This document shows, piece by piece, positions 24,932-33,737 of a DNA stretch of 64,000 nucleotides. The stretch lies in assembly GCA_046331095.1 (NCBI GenBank), contig JAXLRM010000008.1, forward strand, positions 62,001 to 126,000, given 5' to 3'. This DNA comes from JAIBAC01 sp046331095 (GTDB taxonomy: Bacteria > Actinomycetota > Acidimicrobiia > UBA2766). The position numbers were made by a program, and so were the translations under genes. Below the pieces are notes generated by a model. The model saw nothing but the letters and a program-made list of their open reading frames with translations. It was not told where the DNA came from and made no database searches. Within the stretch, counting starts at the first letter, position 1. Each line of letters begins with the position of its first letter.

Positions 24932-26140
24932 TCACCCGATCAAGTCGCCGGTGGAGTCCGTCGCCGCGAATTCGGCCCGAACCGCTGCCAGGAGGGCATC
25001 GTCGGTAGCGAGGTCGATGACGGTGGCTGCCATCGAGAGGGCCGCGTCGTGGACCGCACGGTCTGCTGCAGGAGCCGCTGCTGCATCTGCGAAGCCGCGC
25101 TGGTGGTTGAGGTACGGCCCCGACTCGATACCGATCATCGGATGTATCGCGGGCACGACCTGGCTCACGTTGCCCATGTCGGTCGACGATGCCGACTCGG
25201 GCCCGATCAACACCTGCGGCACGAACTCACGTCCGAGTCTCTCGGCGTTCGCCTGGTAGGCGCCCGAGAGGGCATGGTTGTGCTTCATCTCCCGGTACGC
25301 GGCCATCGCAGCGGAGAACTCGACGCTGCAACCAGCTTCCACCACGGTCGACTCGACCTCGGCGCGCAGTCGGGCGGCCAGGTCCTCGACGTCCAGGTCG
25401 GTGCGAGCACGCACGAACCAGTGGCCGGTCGCCTCTTCGGGAACGACGTTCGGGACGTCGCCGCCATGGGTGATCACGCCGTGACAGCGCTCCCAGTCAC
25501 CCATCGGGTGCGCGGCGAGGACCCGGTAGACGTCGACGAGACCGTCGAGAGCGTTGCCGAGACGCGTGCGCGTCAGAGACGCGTGCGCCGCACGTCCGTG
25601 TACGGTCACGACGAGGTCGTTGACAGCGAGTGCAGGCGCTTCGCGGATGTCGAGTGGCGCCGGATGGACCATCAAGGCCGCGTCGACACCCTCGAAGGCG
25701 CCCCGCTCGACCAGGATCGCCTTGCCGCCCACCGCCTCTTCCGCCGGTGTGCCGAGCACGCAGAGGCGCATACCGAGCTCCTCGACGAGACCGGCAAGGA
25801 CGAGCCCCGCCCCCGCCGCGCTCGCTCCGATCACGTTGTGGCCGCACGCGTGGCCTATCCGCGGCAGCGCGTCGTACTCCGCGCAGATCACGACGTGGGG
25901 ACCGCTGCCGGAGCCGAGCTCCGCCCGGAACGCCGTCTCGACGTCGTAGGCGTGACGCGTGACGTCGAAGCCTGCACGTTCGAGGGTGTCGGCGAGGAGG
26001 TCGTGCGCGTGGATCTCCTCCATCGCGAGCTCGGGATGGGCATGCAGGTCGTGGCTCAGAGCCACCATCGTCTCCCCCGCCGCGGCGGCGGCCAGACGTG
26101 CACGGTCCTCGAGATCGGATGTGTCGTCGCTCGTGCTCAC
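24932..26140 (-). CDS. M20D-family amidohydrolase
   Basis: 402 residues from GTG 26140, overlapping the previous gene's stop as GTGA. Metal and catalytic signatures: LHAHPELAMEE, CAEYDALPRIGHACGHNVIG, GTPAEEAVGGK, and the dimerisation domain VHGRAAHASLTRTRLGNAL. GPESASSTDMGNVSQVVP lies near the end. This fits the AbgB/aminobenzoyl-glutamate and N-acyl-amino-acid amidohydrolase group, which cleave amide bonds using two metal ions. The substrate is unknown. It probably forms an operon with the disrupted acyl-CoA synthetase upstream. Confidence 0.85.
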   Translation of the reverse strand: MSTSDDTSDLEDRARLAAAAAGETMVALSHDLHAHPELAMEEIHAHDLLADTLERAGFDVTRHAYDVETAFRAELGSGSGPHVVICAEYDALPRIGHACGHNVIGASAAGAGLVLAGLVEELGMRLCVLGTPAEEAVGGKAILVERGAFEGVDAALMVHPAPLDIREAPALAVNDLVVTVHGRAAHASLTRTRLGNALDGLVDVYRVLAAHPMGDWERCHGVITHGGDVPNVVPEEATGHWFVRARTDLDVEDLAARLRAEVESTVVEAGCSVEFSAAMAAYREMKHNHALSGAYQANAERLGREFVPQVLIGPESASSTDMGNVSQVVPAIHPMIGIESGPYLNHQRGFADAAAAPAADRAVHDAALSMAATVIDLATDDALLAAVRAEFAATDSTGDLIG

Positions 26141-27787
26141 GTCGGCGACGCAGTCGTGCGCCGGGTCGCCTCCTGGCGCAACACCCGGCGTAGCACCTTG
26201 CCAGAGCCCGTGTACGGGAGGGCGTCTATGAACCAGACGGCCTTGGGGACCTTGTAGTTGGCGAGATGCTCGCGGCAGAACGCCTTGAGCCCCTCCGCCG
26301 TGGGGACGTGCGGCACGACAGCATCGGTGACGGCGAACGCGACGAGGATATGGCCGTACTCCTCGTCGGGCACTCCTACCACCGCCACGTCCACGACCCC
26401 GGGGGCCTGCTCGAGGACGCGCTCGACCTCGGCCGGATAGACGTTCTCGCCTCCCGTGACGACCATGTCGTCCTTGCGATCGGCCACGTAGAGGTATCCA
26501 TCCGCGTCCATGCGGCCGAGGTCGCCCATCTCGTAGAGGTGCGCGGGTGCGGCAACGGAGCCGAGCGTGGCGTCCTCGGTGTAACCCGAGAACATCGTTC
26601 CGCTCTCGACGACGATCTCCCCGTCCTCACCGGCACCCGCGATTCCCCCGTCCTCACGCGTGATCCGGACACCGACACCGGGAAGTGGACGCCCCACCGT
26701 GCCGGGGTGCGCTGCCATGTCGGCATCGGTGGCGATGCTCACCCATCCTGCCTCGGTGGAGCCGTAGAGGTTCAGCAGCGTGGGACCGAAGACCTGACGC
26801 GCCCGGTCCACGAGCGCGGGCGGCAGCGCCGAGCCCGACACCACGACGTAACGCAGGCAGCCGAGGTCATGGCGTGCGAGGACCGCGGGATCGAGGTCGA
26901 GGATCCGCTTGAGCATCACGGGGACGAGCGCCGCACCGGCCGCGGCATGCGCCGACGCCAGTGACACGAAATCCTGGGGATCGAAGCGCTCCATCAGCAC
27001 CTGTGTCCCGCCGACCGCGAGCGCCACTCCCGTCCCGAAGAACCCGAGCGCGTGGTACAGCGGAGCAGGGACGACGATGCAGTCCCCCGGCGCGATCGGA
27101 ACTCGCGCGCAGAAGCCCACCACCGACGACGGATCCGAGGTCTCCAACCGGCGTTCGGCGCCCTTGGGGTGGCCCGTCGTGCCCGACGTGTGGATCACGA
27201 GCGGCGCGTCCTCGTCGCCGCGTGGCGGCTCCGAATCCGGCATAGGAGCCAGAGCCGACTCGTAGTCCTCACCTCTGACGAGGACCGTGCCGGGGAAGTC
27301 GAAGACCCTGTCCACGAAAGCCGGATCGACGATGACGGCCTTCACGTGCTGCTTTGCGAGTAGGCGCTCGACCTCTTCGGCGTGGAAAACGTGTTGACAG
27401 GGATCGGCGACACGCCCGGCGGCGGCGCCAGCCCTCCGACAGCTCGCGGCAGTTCGGGAGGAGGAGGCGCGAGCCTCCCGCCGGATATCCCTCGGCGTGC
27501 AGGACGTGAGCGAGTTGGTTGACCCTTGCGTTGAGCTGCGCATAGCTCAACGAGCCCTGGCTGTCGACGACGGCCACCCTGTTCGGGTGCGTCGCCGCGC
27601 GCAGGCGGAACACGGAGCCCATCAAGGGACCGCGCTGCGCGAGTGCCCACGCTGTCGCCGGGGTCCGCCACGGCGGTGGCGCGGACCCGACGGCGACGCA
27701 CGCCAGGCGCAGCGAGCCGCGCAGCAACTCGTCGGCCGCACGGGCAAGGGAGCGGAACTGATCGGGGAGGATGCGAGTCGGGTCCAC
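26137..27787 (-). pseudogene. Acyl-CoA synthetase (FadD-like), disrupted by two frameshifts
   Basis: Together three frames encode a class I adenylate-forming enzyme. The N-terminal part (from about GTG 27787) includes RLRAATHPNRVAVVDSQGSL and LLLPNCRELSEGW. A one-base loss within 27414-27427 moves it to a frame reading GVSPIPVNTFSTP. A second loss near 27378-27381 moves it to the main frame, EEVERLLAKQHVKAVIVD and onward. The C-terminal 400 residues are intact: LVIHTSGTTGHPKGAE (P-loop), NLYGSTEAGW, YEMGDLGRMDADGYLYVADR and GSGKVLRR with the catalytic lysine. Either a young pseudogene or two sequencing errors 40 nt apart in G+C-rich sequence. Its downstream partner is intact. Confidence 0.8.
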
Positions 27788-27955
27788 GTCGCGGATGCTA
27801 ATCCGGAGGCGTCCTGGGGCACCCGGGCACGTGCGGTTCCTGCGTGGCGACGGGCCGCGCGGTCCGTCTCCCGGACCCGAACGGGCGGCACAGCTACAGC
27901 GCGAAGGGGGTACTGCCGATTGGGTGCTGAGGAATCGTTCCCGCTGGGGAGCAAC

Positions 27956-27960
27956 AGGAG
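27956..27960 (+). promoter_or_regulatory. Ribosome-binding site for the TTG start at 27966
   Basis: AGGAG lies five bases before TTG 27966, which begins exactly at the strand preceding the P-loop. The open frame upstream is antisense to the synthetase gene and its promoter region. Confidence 0.65.
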
Positions 27961-27965
27961 CACGC

Positions 27966-28490
27966 TTGCAGCCGGTCAAGGTGGTGATCGTCGGGCCCTT
28001 CGGCGCGGGGAAGACCACGTTCATCCGCACGATCTCGGAGGTCACCGGGGTCTCGACCGATCGCGAGATCACCGACGCCTCTGGCTTCGGCTCCAAGACC
28101 GAGACGACCGTCGCCCTCGACTACGGGCGCATCACCATCGACGACGAGATCGTCCTCTACCTGTTCGGGACGCCGGGACAGGAGCGCTTCGAGTTCATGT
28201 GGGAGGTGGCGAGCCAGGGGATGCTCGGGTTCATCCTCCTGGTGGACTCGTCCCGGCCCGAGACCTTCGGCGAGGCACGCGGGATCCTCGACTGGTTCCG
28301 TAGCGCCGCCGACGGTCCGTACCTGGTCGCCGCCAACAAGACCTCCGATCCCGCTGCCGACGCCGATCGGGTCCGCACCGGTCTCGGACTCGACGAGCGC
28401 GACCACGTCATCCCGACCGACGCGCTCGACCGCGAACAGGTGAAGGCGGCGCTCGTCGAGTTCCTGGAACGGCGCCTCGTTCACACCTGA
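27966..28490 (+). CDS. Small Ras-like GTPase (CvnD/MglA-like)
   Basis: 174 residues from TTG 27966. G1 is VGPFGAGKTTFI. The switch region carries DREITDASGFGSKTETTVALDYG. G3 reads LFGTPGQERFEFMW, with Gly replacing the usual Asp of DxxG, as I recall for actinobacterial CvnD-type proteins. G4 is VAANKTSD. These GTPases usually work with roadblock/LC7 proteins and sensor kinases in Streptomyces conservons; none of those is beside it. Its neighbour on the opposite strand, 15 nt away, is cheR of the chemosensory operon. That recalls MglA acting beside the Frz chemosensory system in Myxococcus, but the parallel is speculative. Confidence 0.85.
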   Translation: MQPVKVVIVGPFGAGKTTFIRTISEVTGVSTDREITDASGFGSKTETTVALDYGRITIDDEIVLYLFGTPGQERFEFMWEVASQGMLGFILLVDSSRPETFGEARGILDWFRSAADGPYLVAANKTSDPAADADRVRTGLGLDERDHVIPTDALDREQVKAALVEFLERRLVHT

Positions 28491-28505
28491 AGCCCGGCGC
28501 CCCAC

Positions 28506-29909
28506 CTACGGACCTGGGAACCACCGGCCAGGTAGCGCCGGCGTCGCGGGAGGAGGCCCTTCGGACTCGTGCCGTTGCGGGCCGGCCCACTGGTCCACCG
28601 CGCAGGTTCCGTCGACGTGAAGCGCTCGGGCACGGCGGCGGCAGGCGTCGGCGAGGAGATCCACCGACATCGCCTCGAGGTACGGCTCGTAGCGTGACGG
28701 CGCCGCGGCGAGACCCCGCGCTGCGACCTGGTACTCCGCGGCCGCACGACGACTGTGGCCTCCACGCTCCAACAACGTGGCATTGCAGGCACGCGCGAGC
28801 GCGAAGTCGGGGTCGAGGTACAGGACACGCCTGTACGCGTCGACGGCGTCGTCCGCCCCTCCACGATCGGCCACGCTGGCCAACACGAAATGGGCCTCGA
28901 CATGGAACTCGTCGTGGTCGAGCACTGTCCGCGCCGCACGTGCAGCACCGTCGAGCTCGCCGCGCACGAGCGCCGCCTGCGCCGACGCGAGGGCCTCGCG
29001 TGCTTCGACCCTCGTGGTGATCCGGCTCCACACCCGCGCGGCCGCATCCTGCGTGCGCACGACCGATGTGGGTTCCGGGCCCCCACGACGGTTCCGGCTG
29101 TCGGCGGACGGGCGCCTGTAGGCGAACACGTCGCCGAGCTCCACGAGCTCGAGCTCGTGGTCCAGACCCCAGAGCGACTCGGCGGAACCGAGGAAGAGAT
29201 GCCCGCCCGGGCGCAGCACGGACGTCAAGTTGGCCACCACCTCCTCGGTGACGGCCTTGTCGAAGTAGATGCCCACGTTGCAGAACAGGATCACGTCGGC
29301 AGGGTCGAAGCTCGGGCAAGGGCGCCGGAGGTTCGCCCGCACGAAGCGCACGCGCTCACGCAGCATCGGTCGCGCCACGACCCCGTGCCCCCCACCGTGG
29401 TCACACGACTCGAACCAGCGCCGGTAGCTCGGCGGAAGGCCGGCCACGGCGGTCGCGGGGTATCGCCCGGCGCGTGCAACCTCGAGCGCTTCCCGACACC
29501 AGTCGACGGCGGTGACCCGCGACTTGGAGTCGCCGAGACGCGACGCCGCGCAGGCCGCCAGCGTCCACGCCTCCTCGCCCGTGGAGCATCCGGCGCTCAC
29601 GATGTGCACCGCACCGGTGCGCGCTGCGCACTCGGGAAGGACCGTCGCCTCCAATGCCTCGAACAGCTCCGGATGGCGCAGGAACGCCGTCTGGCCGACG
29701 GAGACGAGATCGAACAGGGAGTCGACTTCGTGGGGATCGGAGTCCAGCAAGGAGACGTAGCGGTCGAGATCGCCCCCGCGGGTCAGCGACGCACGGGTGG
29801 CAAGTGAGTCCTGCAGGCGCATCCGGCTTCCCACCGGTAGCCGCAGCCCTGTTCGCCGTTCGAGGCTCGCGGCCGCCTCCGCGACGGGGTCAGACGCCAC
29901 GGACGGCAC
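28506..29909 (-). CDS. cheR: CheR methyltransferase with TPR tail
   Basis: About 467 residues; start uncertain (GTG at 29915, 29909 or 29900). An N-terminal helical CheR_N region is followed by the SAM-binding core with the CheR hallmark SAGCSTGEEAWTLAACA, then VTAVDWCREALEVAR, DVILFCNVGIYFDKAV and LRPGGHLFLGSAESLWGL. After a linker, residues ~320-430 contain TPR-like helices (EAREALASAQAALVRGELDGA, DAVDAYRRVLYLDPDFALAR). It methylates glutamates of the MCP signalling domain using SAM; TPR extensions in CheR dock other proteins. It overlaps the upstream REC-GAF gene by about 20 nt. No CheB demethylase is encoded in the window. Confidence 0.88.
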   Translation of the reverse strand: MPSVASDPVAEAAASLERRTGLRLPVGSRMRLQDSLATRASLTRGGDLDRYVSLLDSDPHEVDSLFDLVSVGQTAFLRHPELFEALEATVLPECAARTGAVHIVSAGCSTGEEAWTLAACAASRLGDSKSRVTAVDWCREALEVARAGRYPATAVAGLPPSYRRWFESCDHGGGHGVVARPMLRERVRFVRANLRRPCPSFDPADVILFCNVGIYFDKAVTEEVVANLTSVLRPGGHLFLGSAESLWGLDHELELVELGDVFAYRRPSADSRNRRGGPEPTSVVRTQDAAARVWSRITTRVEAREALASAQAALVRGELDGAARAARTVLDHDEFHVEAHFVLASVADRGGADDAVDAYRRVLYLDPDFALARACNATLLERGGHSRRAAAEYQVAARGLAAAPSRYEPYLEAMSVDLLADACRRRARALHVDGTCAVDQWAGPQRHESEGPPPATPALPGRWFPGP

Positions 29910-30915
29910 CGTCACGCGCCATCTGCTCGTGGAGGCGGGCACTGTCGACCACGGCAGCGAGTGTGTTCTCGATGAGCCGCAGCGCACCGAGGTCCTGATC
30001 GCCGAAAGCGCCCGGAACGAACGACGCGAGCCCGAGCATCGCGAACGGACGTCCAGCCGACCACAACGGCATGGACACGAACGTCTGCAATGGTGGGCTT
30101 GCGTCCTCGACGACCATCCCGGCGGATTCGAACGTGACCAGACGTGCTTCGGGCACCGGGGCCGGGCGCATCTCGCTGGGCATCTCGGCAGCCATCTGCG
30201 ACACGACATCGAGGAGGCGATCCCGGCTCACCGGTCCGACCGGCCGCAGCGCGAACAGGCCCTCCTCGGCGAGGGCCACGCAACCGACGTCGTAGTGGAG
30301 GACGTTGCCCACGATCGAGAGAACCGCGTCCACCGTGTCACCCAGGTCGGTCATGCGGGCACCGACCTCCCCGATCTGCTTCACGAGCGTGGACTCGAAC
30401 AGCTTGCGATCAAGGGTCTCGCAGACCCGCGAGAGGACGTCGGACTCGCTCAGCGACACGGGTCCCACGTCGGGGCTCAGGTAGTCCGGCTCGCGTCCGG
30501 CGACGAGGCGCGTGACGATCTCGAGTAGCTCGTCGGGGCCGAAGTCCTTGGTCACGAACGCCTCTGCGCCCGATTCGAGCGCCCAGAACCGATCGGCACT
30601 GGCATCACGCCCCGTGAGCATGAGAACCGGGACGTTCGCCGCGGTCCAGTCGTCCTTGAGGAGCCGGCACACGAGGTAACCCGAGAGCTTGGGCATGGAG
30701 ATGTCGGTGATGAGCAGATCCGGCCGCGACGAGTAGAAGGTCTGGACGCAGTTGACGCCGTCGGTGGCGGTCATGACGCGGAAGCCGCCCGACTCCAGCA
30801 CACCCCCGACGACGTGCAGGAGCGTCGGCGAATCGTCCGCGACCAGGACCAGCGGTCCACTGCGGCCCTGCGCACCCCAGTTCTGCTCTTCCGGGTTCTG
30901 CACGTCTCCTGGCAC
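29890..30915 (-). CDS. Response regulator with REC and GAF-like domains
   Basis: 341 residues from GTG 30915. The REC domain (residues ~20-140) has VLVADDSPTLLHV, the phospho-acceptor in LLITDISMPKLSGY, VLMLTGRD and FVTKDFGPDEL. A helical linker (~150-195) leads to a GAF-like C-terminal domain (~200-335: VLSIVGNVLHYDVGCVALAEEG, FVSMPLWSAGRPFAMLGLASF). No DNA-binding or enzymatic output is visible, so it probably acts through protein contact. It lies between cheA and cheR and is the most likely phosphorylation target of the kinase besides CheA's own receiver. Confidence 0.8.
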   Translation of the reverse strand: MPGDVQNPEEQNWGAQGRSGPLVLVADDSPTLLHVVGGVLESGGFRVMTATDGVNCVQTFYSSRPDLLITDISMPKLSGYLVCRLLKDDWTAANVPVLMLTGRDASADRFWALESGAEAFVTKDFGPDELLEIVTRLVAGREPDYLSPDVGPVSLSESDVLSRVCETLDRKLFESTLVKQIGEVGARMTDLGDTVDAVLSIVGNVLHYDVGCVALAEEGLFALRPVGPVSRDRLLDVVSQMAAEMPSEMRPAPVPEARLVTFESAGMVVEDASPPLQTFVSMPLWSAGRPFAMLGLASFVPGAFGDQDLGALRLIENTLAAVVDSARLHEQMARDGAVRGV

Positions 30916-31028
30916 CTCTCTCAGTTGGTCGGCTCAGACCTCGCTCCGGTTGAGCCCCGAATGGGCGAACCCGGCGACCCCCACCCGGCACACGCCCCGA
31001 GGTGGCGCAGCGAACGTTCGGTGGGACA

Positions 31029-33287
31029 TCAAGCGGGGACCATCGATCTCAGCAGCTCCACGAGCTCCACCTGGTCGAAGTCGGCCTTGGTCACGTAGGC
31101 GTCGGCACCGGCGTCCAGACCGCGTCGCCTGTCCTCCTCGCTCGCGAGGCTGGTGAGCATCACGAACGGCACTGCCTGGCCCCTCCCGCGTAGCGAGCTG
31201 CAGAGCTCCACACCGTCCATCCTTGGCATCTGCACATCCGAGACCACGGCATCGAAGCCGGCTTCTGCCTCGTAGGTCGCGATCGCCTCGGCACCGTCGG
31301 CAGCGGTGGTCACGTCGAAACCGGCTGCCTCGAGTATCGATCGGACCATCTCCCGGATAGGTGCGGCGTCGTCGACGACGAGCACACGTGGCCGTTCGTG
31401 GTGCCGCTCGGGCAACGAGGGGCGCGAGGTGGCACCGAGTCGACCCGCAGCGAGCAACGAGGAGGGGTCGAGCACCAGGATCACGTCGCCGTTGCCGAGG
31501 ATGGACGCACCCCCGACGTGACGCACACCGCGTACGAAGGTGCCGAGGTTCTTCACGACGATCTCACGCTGGCCCACGAGGTCCTCGACCCGCATGGCGA
31601 GGCTGCGGCCCGCGCTCGAAAGCACGATCACAGGACCGGAGCCGTCGTCGGGCGCGCCGCTGATCAGGTCGCAGAGGTCCACGAGCGGCAGCACCTCGCC
31701 CCTGAGGTCCACGACACGCTGTCCTGCGACGGTGCGCACGTCGTCCTCGTGCACTTGCACCACCTCGGTGACCGCGGAGACCGGCAGCGCATAGGTCCGA
31801 CCGCCGCTCACGACGGTGACACCGACCACGATCGACAGTGTCGTGGGAACAGTCAGCACGAAAGTGGTGCCACGACCGGGTTCGGTGTGGACCTCGATGC
31901 CGCCCTTGAGGGCGTCGACCGCGTCGCGCACGATGTCGAGGCCGACTCCGCGGCCCGACGTCGTCGTGGACCTCGGCGCGGTCGAGAACCCAGGACGGAA
32001 GAGCAGGCTCCCGAGGTCGGCGGCCGAGATCTCCTCCTCGGCGCTCAACCAGCCTGCGGTGACGCCCCGACGACGTACCGCGTCCACGTCGACGCCGCGA
32101 CCGTCGTCGGCGACCTCGATCACGACCTGCCCCCCACGCTGACGCGCGGTGATGGTCACGGACCCTGCGGGCGGCTTCCCGGCCGCCTCACGTTCGGCCG
32201 GCCCTTCGACACCGTGATCCAGTGCGTTGATCACGAGCGCGCGCAAGGGCTCGGCGATTCGCTCGAGTACCTGTTTGTCGAGCTCCACGTCGCCGTCGTC
32301 GACGACGAGATCGACCTGCTTGGACAGCTCCCGGCAGAGGTCGCGGGCGAGTCGGGGAAGTGGTGCCATCACCGACGCCGCCGGAAACGTGGCGAGGGCC
32401 ATAGCCCGCTCCTGCAGCGCCTCGACCTGCTTGCGGCTCGCGTCAGCGATGTCGTCGATGTCGAACGAGAGGACCGCGAGCTCGTCGCGCACGTGCCCCA
32501 GGAGTTCGACCGCCTGGGCCGCGCGGACGGGATCGGCGCCGTGGTCGAGGCGTCGCATACGCGAGTCGACGCGACGGAAGAGATCGCCGAGACGGTCCGC
32601 GTGCTCCTTGACCGTCACTTGCCCGATCGTCGACTCGCCGACGGCGTCGATGAGGTCGTACACCTTCGATGTCTCGAGGCGGACGGTCGCCGACCGGACC
32701 GGCCGGACCGGCTGGACCGGATCCGTCGACGGGTCCGGTGCCGGCACCGGCGCCTGGTGCGGCGCTGCAAGGGGGACCTCGGCGACCGGATCGCGCGTGC
32801 CCGGCACGGTCGCCGCACGTTCCGCGGTGGTCTCCGCCGCGTCTGCGCCCGCCTCGGTCGCAGCCCTCGCCGGAGCGGCCGCCGCGGCCACCTCCCCGAA
32901 AGCCTTGCCTGCACGATCCAGATGCGCGCAGATCGCGGTCGACGCCGCGGTGTGGTCGACGCTGCCGTCCTCCACGAGCCGGGCAAGGACGTCGCAGGCG
33001 TCGAGAAGGACGTCGCAGACTCCCGCAGTGAGAGAGAGGGCACCGTCGCGGAGAGCGACGAGCACCTCCTCCATCGCGTGCGCCACATCACAGACGGCGG
33101 TGAAGCCGAGCAGCTTGGCCGATCCCTTGATCGAGTGTGCGTCGCGGGAGATGCGCTCGAGTACCGGCGTCGAGATACCGTCGGTCTCGATCGCGAGGAG
33201 CCCCTCGCCCAACGACCCGAGCCGATCGGAGACCTCGCCGCGGAACACCTCGAACAACTCCGGCCTGTCGCCCCACCGTTGGGTCAC
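31029..33287 (-). CDS. cheA: Hybrid CheA histidine kinase with C-terminal receiver
   Basis: 752 residues from GTG 33287 (GTGA overlap with cheW). Domains: HPt with SRDAHSIKGSAKLLGF (phospho-His ~51), an Ala/Pro linker (~130-220), a dimerisation region, and an HATPase with VINALDHGVE, VADDGRGVD and GRGVGLDIVRDAV. Next comes a CheW-like P5 domain (ALPVSAVTEVVQV, VDLRGEVLPLVDL), then a REC domain (VLVVDDAAPIREMV, VVSDVQMPRMDGVEL, YVTKADFDQVEL). There is no separate P2 CheY-docking domain. The fused receiver suggests a phosphate sink or an alternative output, as in Frz/Pil-type systems. It is the core kinase of the cluster. Confidence 0.93.
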   Translation of the reverse strand: MTQRWGDRPELFEVFRGEVSDRLGSLGEGLLAIETDGISTPVLERISRDAHSIKGSAKLLGFTAVCDVAHAMEEVLVALRDGALSLTAGVCDVLLDACDVLARLVEDGSVDHTAASTAICAHLDRAGKAFGEVAAAAAPARAATEAGADAAETTAERAATVPGTRDPVAEVPLAAPHQAPVPAPDPSTDPVQPVRPVRSATVRLETSKVYDLIDAVGESTIGQVTVKEHADRLGDLFRRVDSRMRRLDHGADPVRAAQAVELLGHVRDELAVLSFDIDDIADASRKQVEALQERAMALATFPAASVMAPLPRLARDLCRELSKQVDLVVDDGDVELDKQVLERIAEPLRALVINALDHGVEGPAEREAAGKPPAGSVTITARQRGGQVVIEVADDGRGVDVDAVRRRGVTAGWLSAEEEISAADLGSLLFRPGFSTAPRSTTTSGRGVGLDIVRDAVDALKGGIEVHTEPGRGTTFVLTVPTTLSIVVGVTVVSGGRTYALPVSAVTEVVQVHEDDVRTVAGQRVVDLRGEVLPLVDLCDLISGAPDDGSGPVIVLSSAGRSLAMRVEDLVGQREIVVKNLGTFVRGVRHVGGASILGNGDVILVLDPSSLLAAGRLGATSRPSLPERHHERPRVLVVDDAAPIREMVRSILEAAGFDVTTAADGAEAIATYEAEAGFDAVVSDVQMPRMDGVELCSSLRGRGQAVPFVMLTSLASEEDRRRGLDAGADAYVTKADFDQVELVELLRSMVPA

Positions 33288-33733
33288 TTCGCCATCCCGA
33301 GCCGCTCCTGCAGACCGCTGAGGAACTCCGGTGAGAGCATCACGACCAGGCCCGCTTCGAGTGCGGCGATTCCCTCGCACCAACGACGCAACAGCTCGGG
33401 CAGCGTGTCGGGAGGAGTCATGAGGTCGGCTTCGTCGACGGTCACGACACCATCGACGGCGTCGACGCAGAACCCGGCGTCGCAATCGACGTCGCGCATC
33501 ACCACCAGGCGGCACTTGCGTCCCTTCGGTTCCGAGACCTCGGTCCTTGCTCCGAGGCCGACCGCGATGTCGATGACTGCGAGGATCACCCCCCGCAAGT
33601 TGGTCACGCCACGCAGCCACACAGGTGACTCGGGCAGCGGCGTAACGCGTGGTGGACGCCTGATCTCACGGACTGCGTCGAGCGCTATGGCGAAGCGCTC
33701 GGGGCCGATGCTGAACACGAGGTACTCCTGCAA
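33284..33733 (-). CDS. cheW: CheW coupling protein
   Basis: 149 residues from TTG 33733, the only sensible start (QEYLVFSIGPERFAIALDAV) before the CheW fold. VREIRRPPRVTPLPESPVWL, GVTNLRGVILAVIDIAVGLG and VDGVVTVDEADL are standard CheW elements, including the NLRG turn that contacts CheA P5 and the receptor. A C-terminal ~40-residue helical extension (LPELLRRWCEGIAALEAGL) is longer than in minimal CheW. It sits four bases after the MCP stop and overlaps cheA by GTGA. Confidence 0.88.
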   Translation of the reverse strand: MQEYLVFSIGPERFAIALDAVREIRRPPRVTPLPESPVWLRGVTNLRGVILAVIDIAVGLGARTEVSEPKGRKCRLVVMRDVDCDAGFCVDAVDGVVTVDEADLMTPPDTLPELLRRWCEGIAALEAGLVVMLSPEFLSGLQERLGMAK

Positions 33734-33737
33734 GGCT

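Noticed and set aside
23750..26257. 835-codon + strand open frame
   Set aside because: Antisense to pcrA and the M20 gene, both with complete motif sets.
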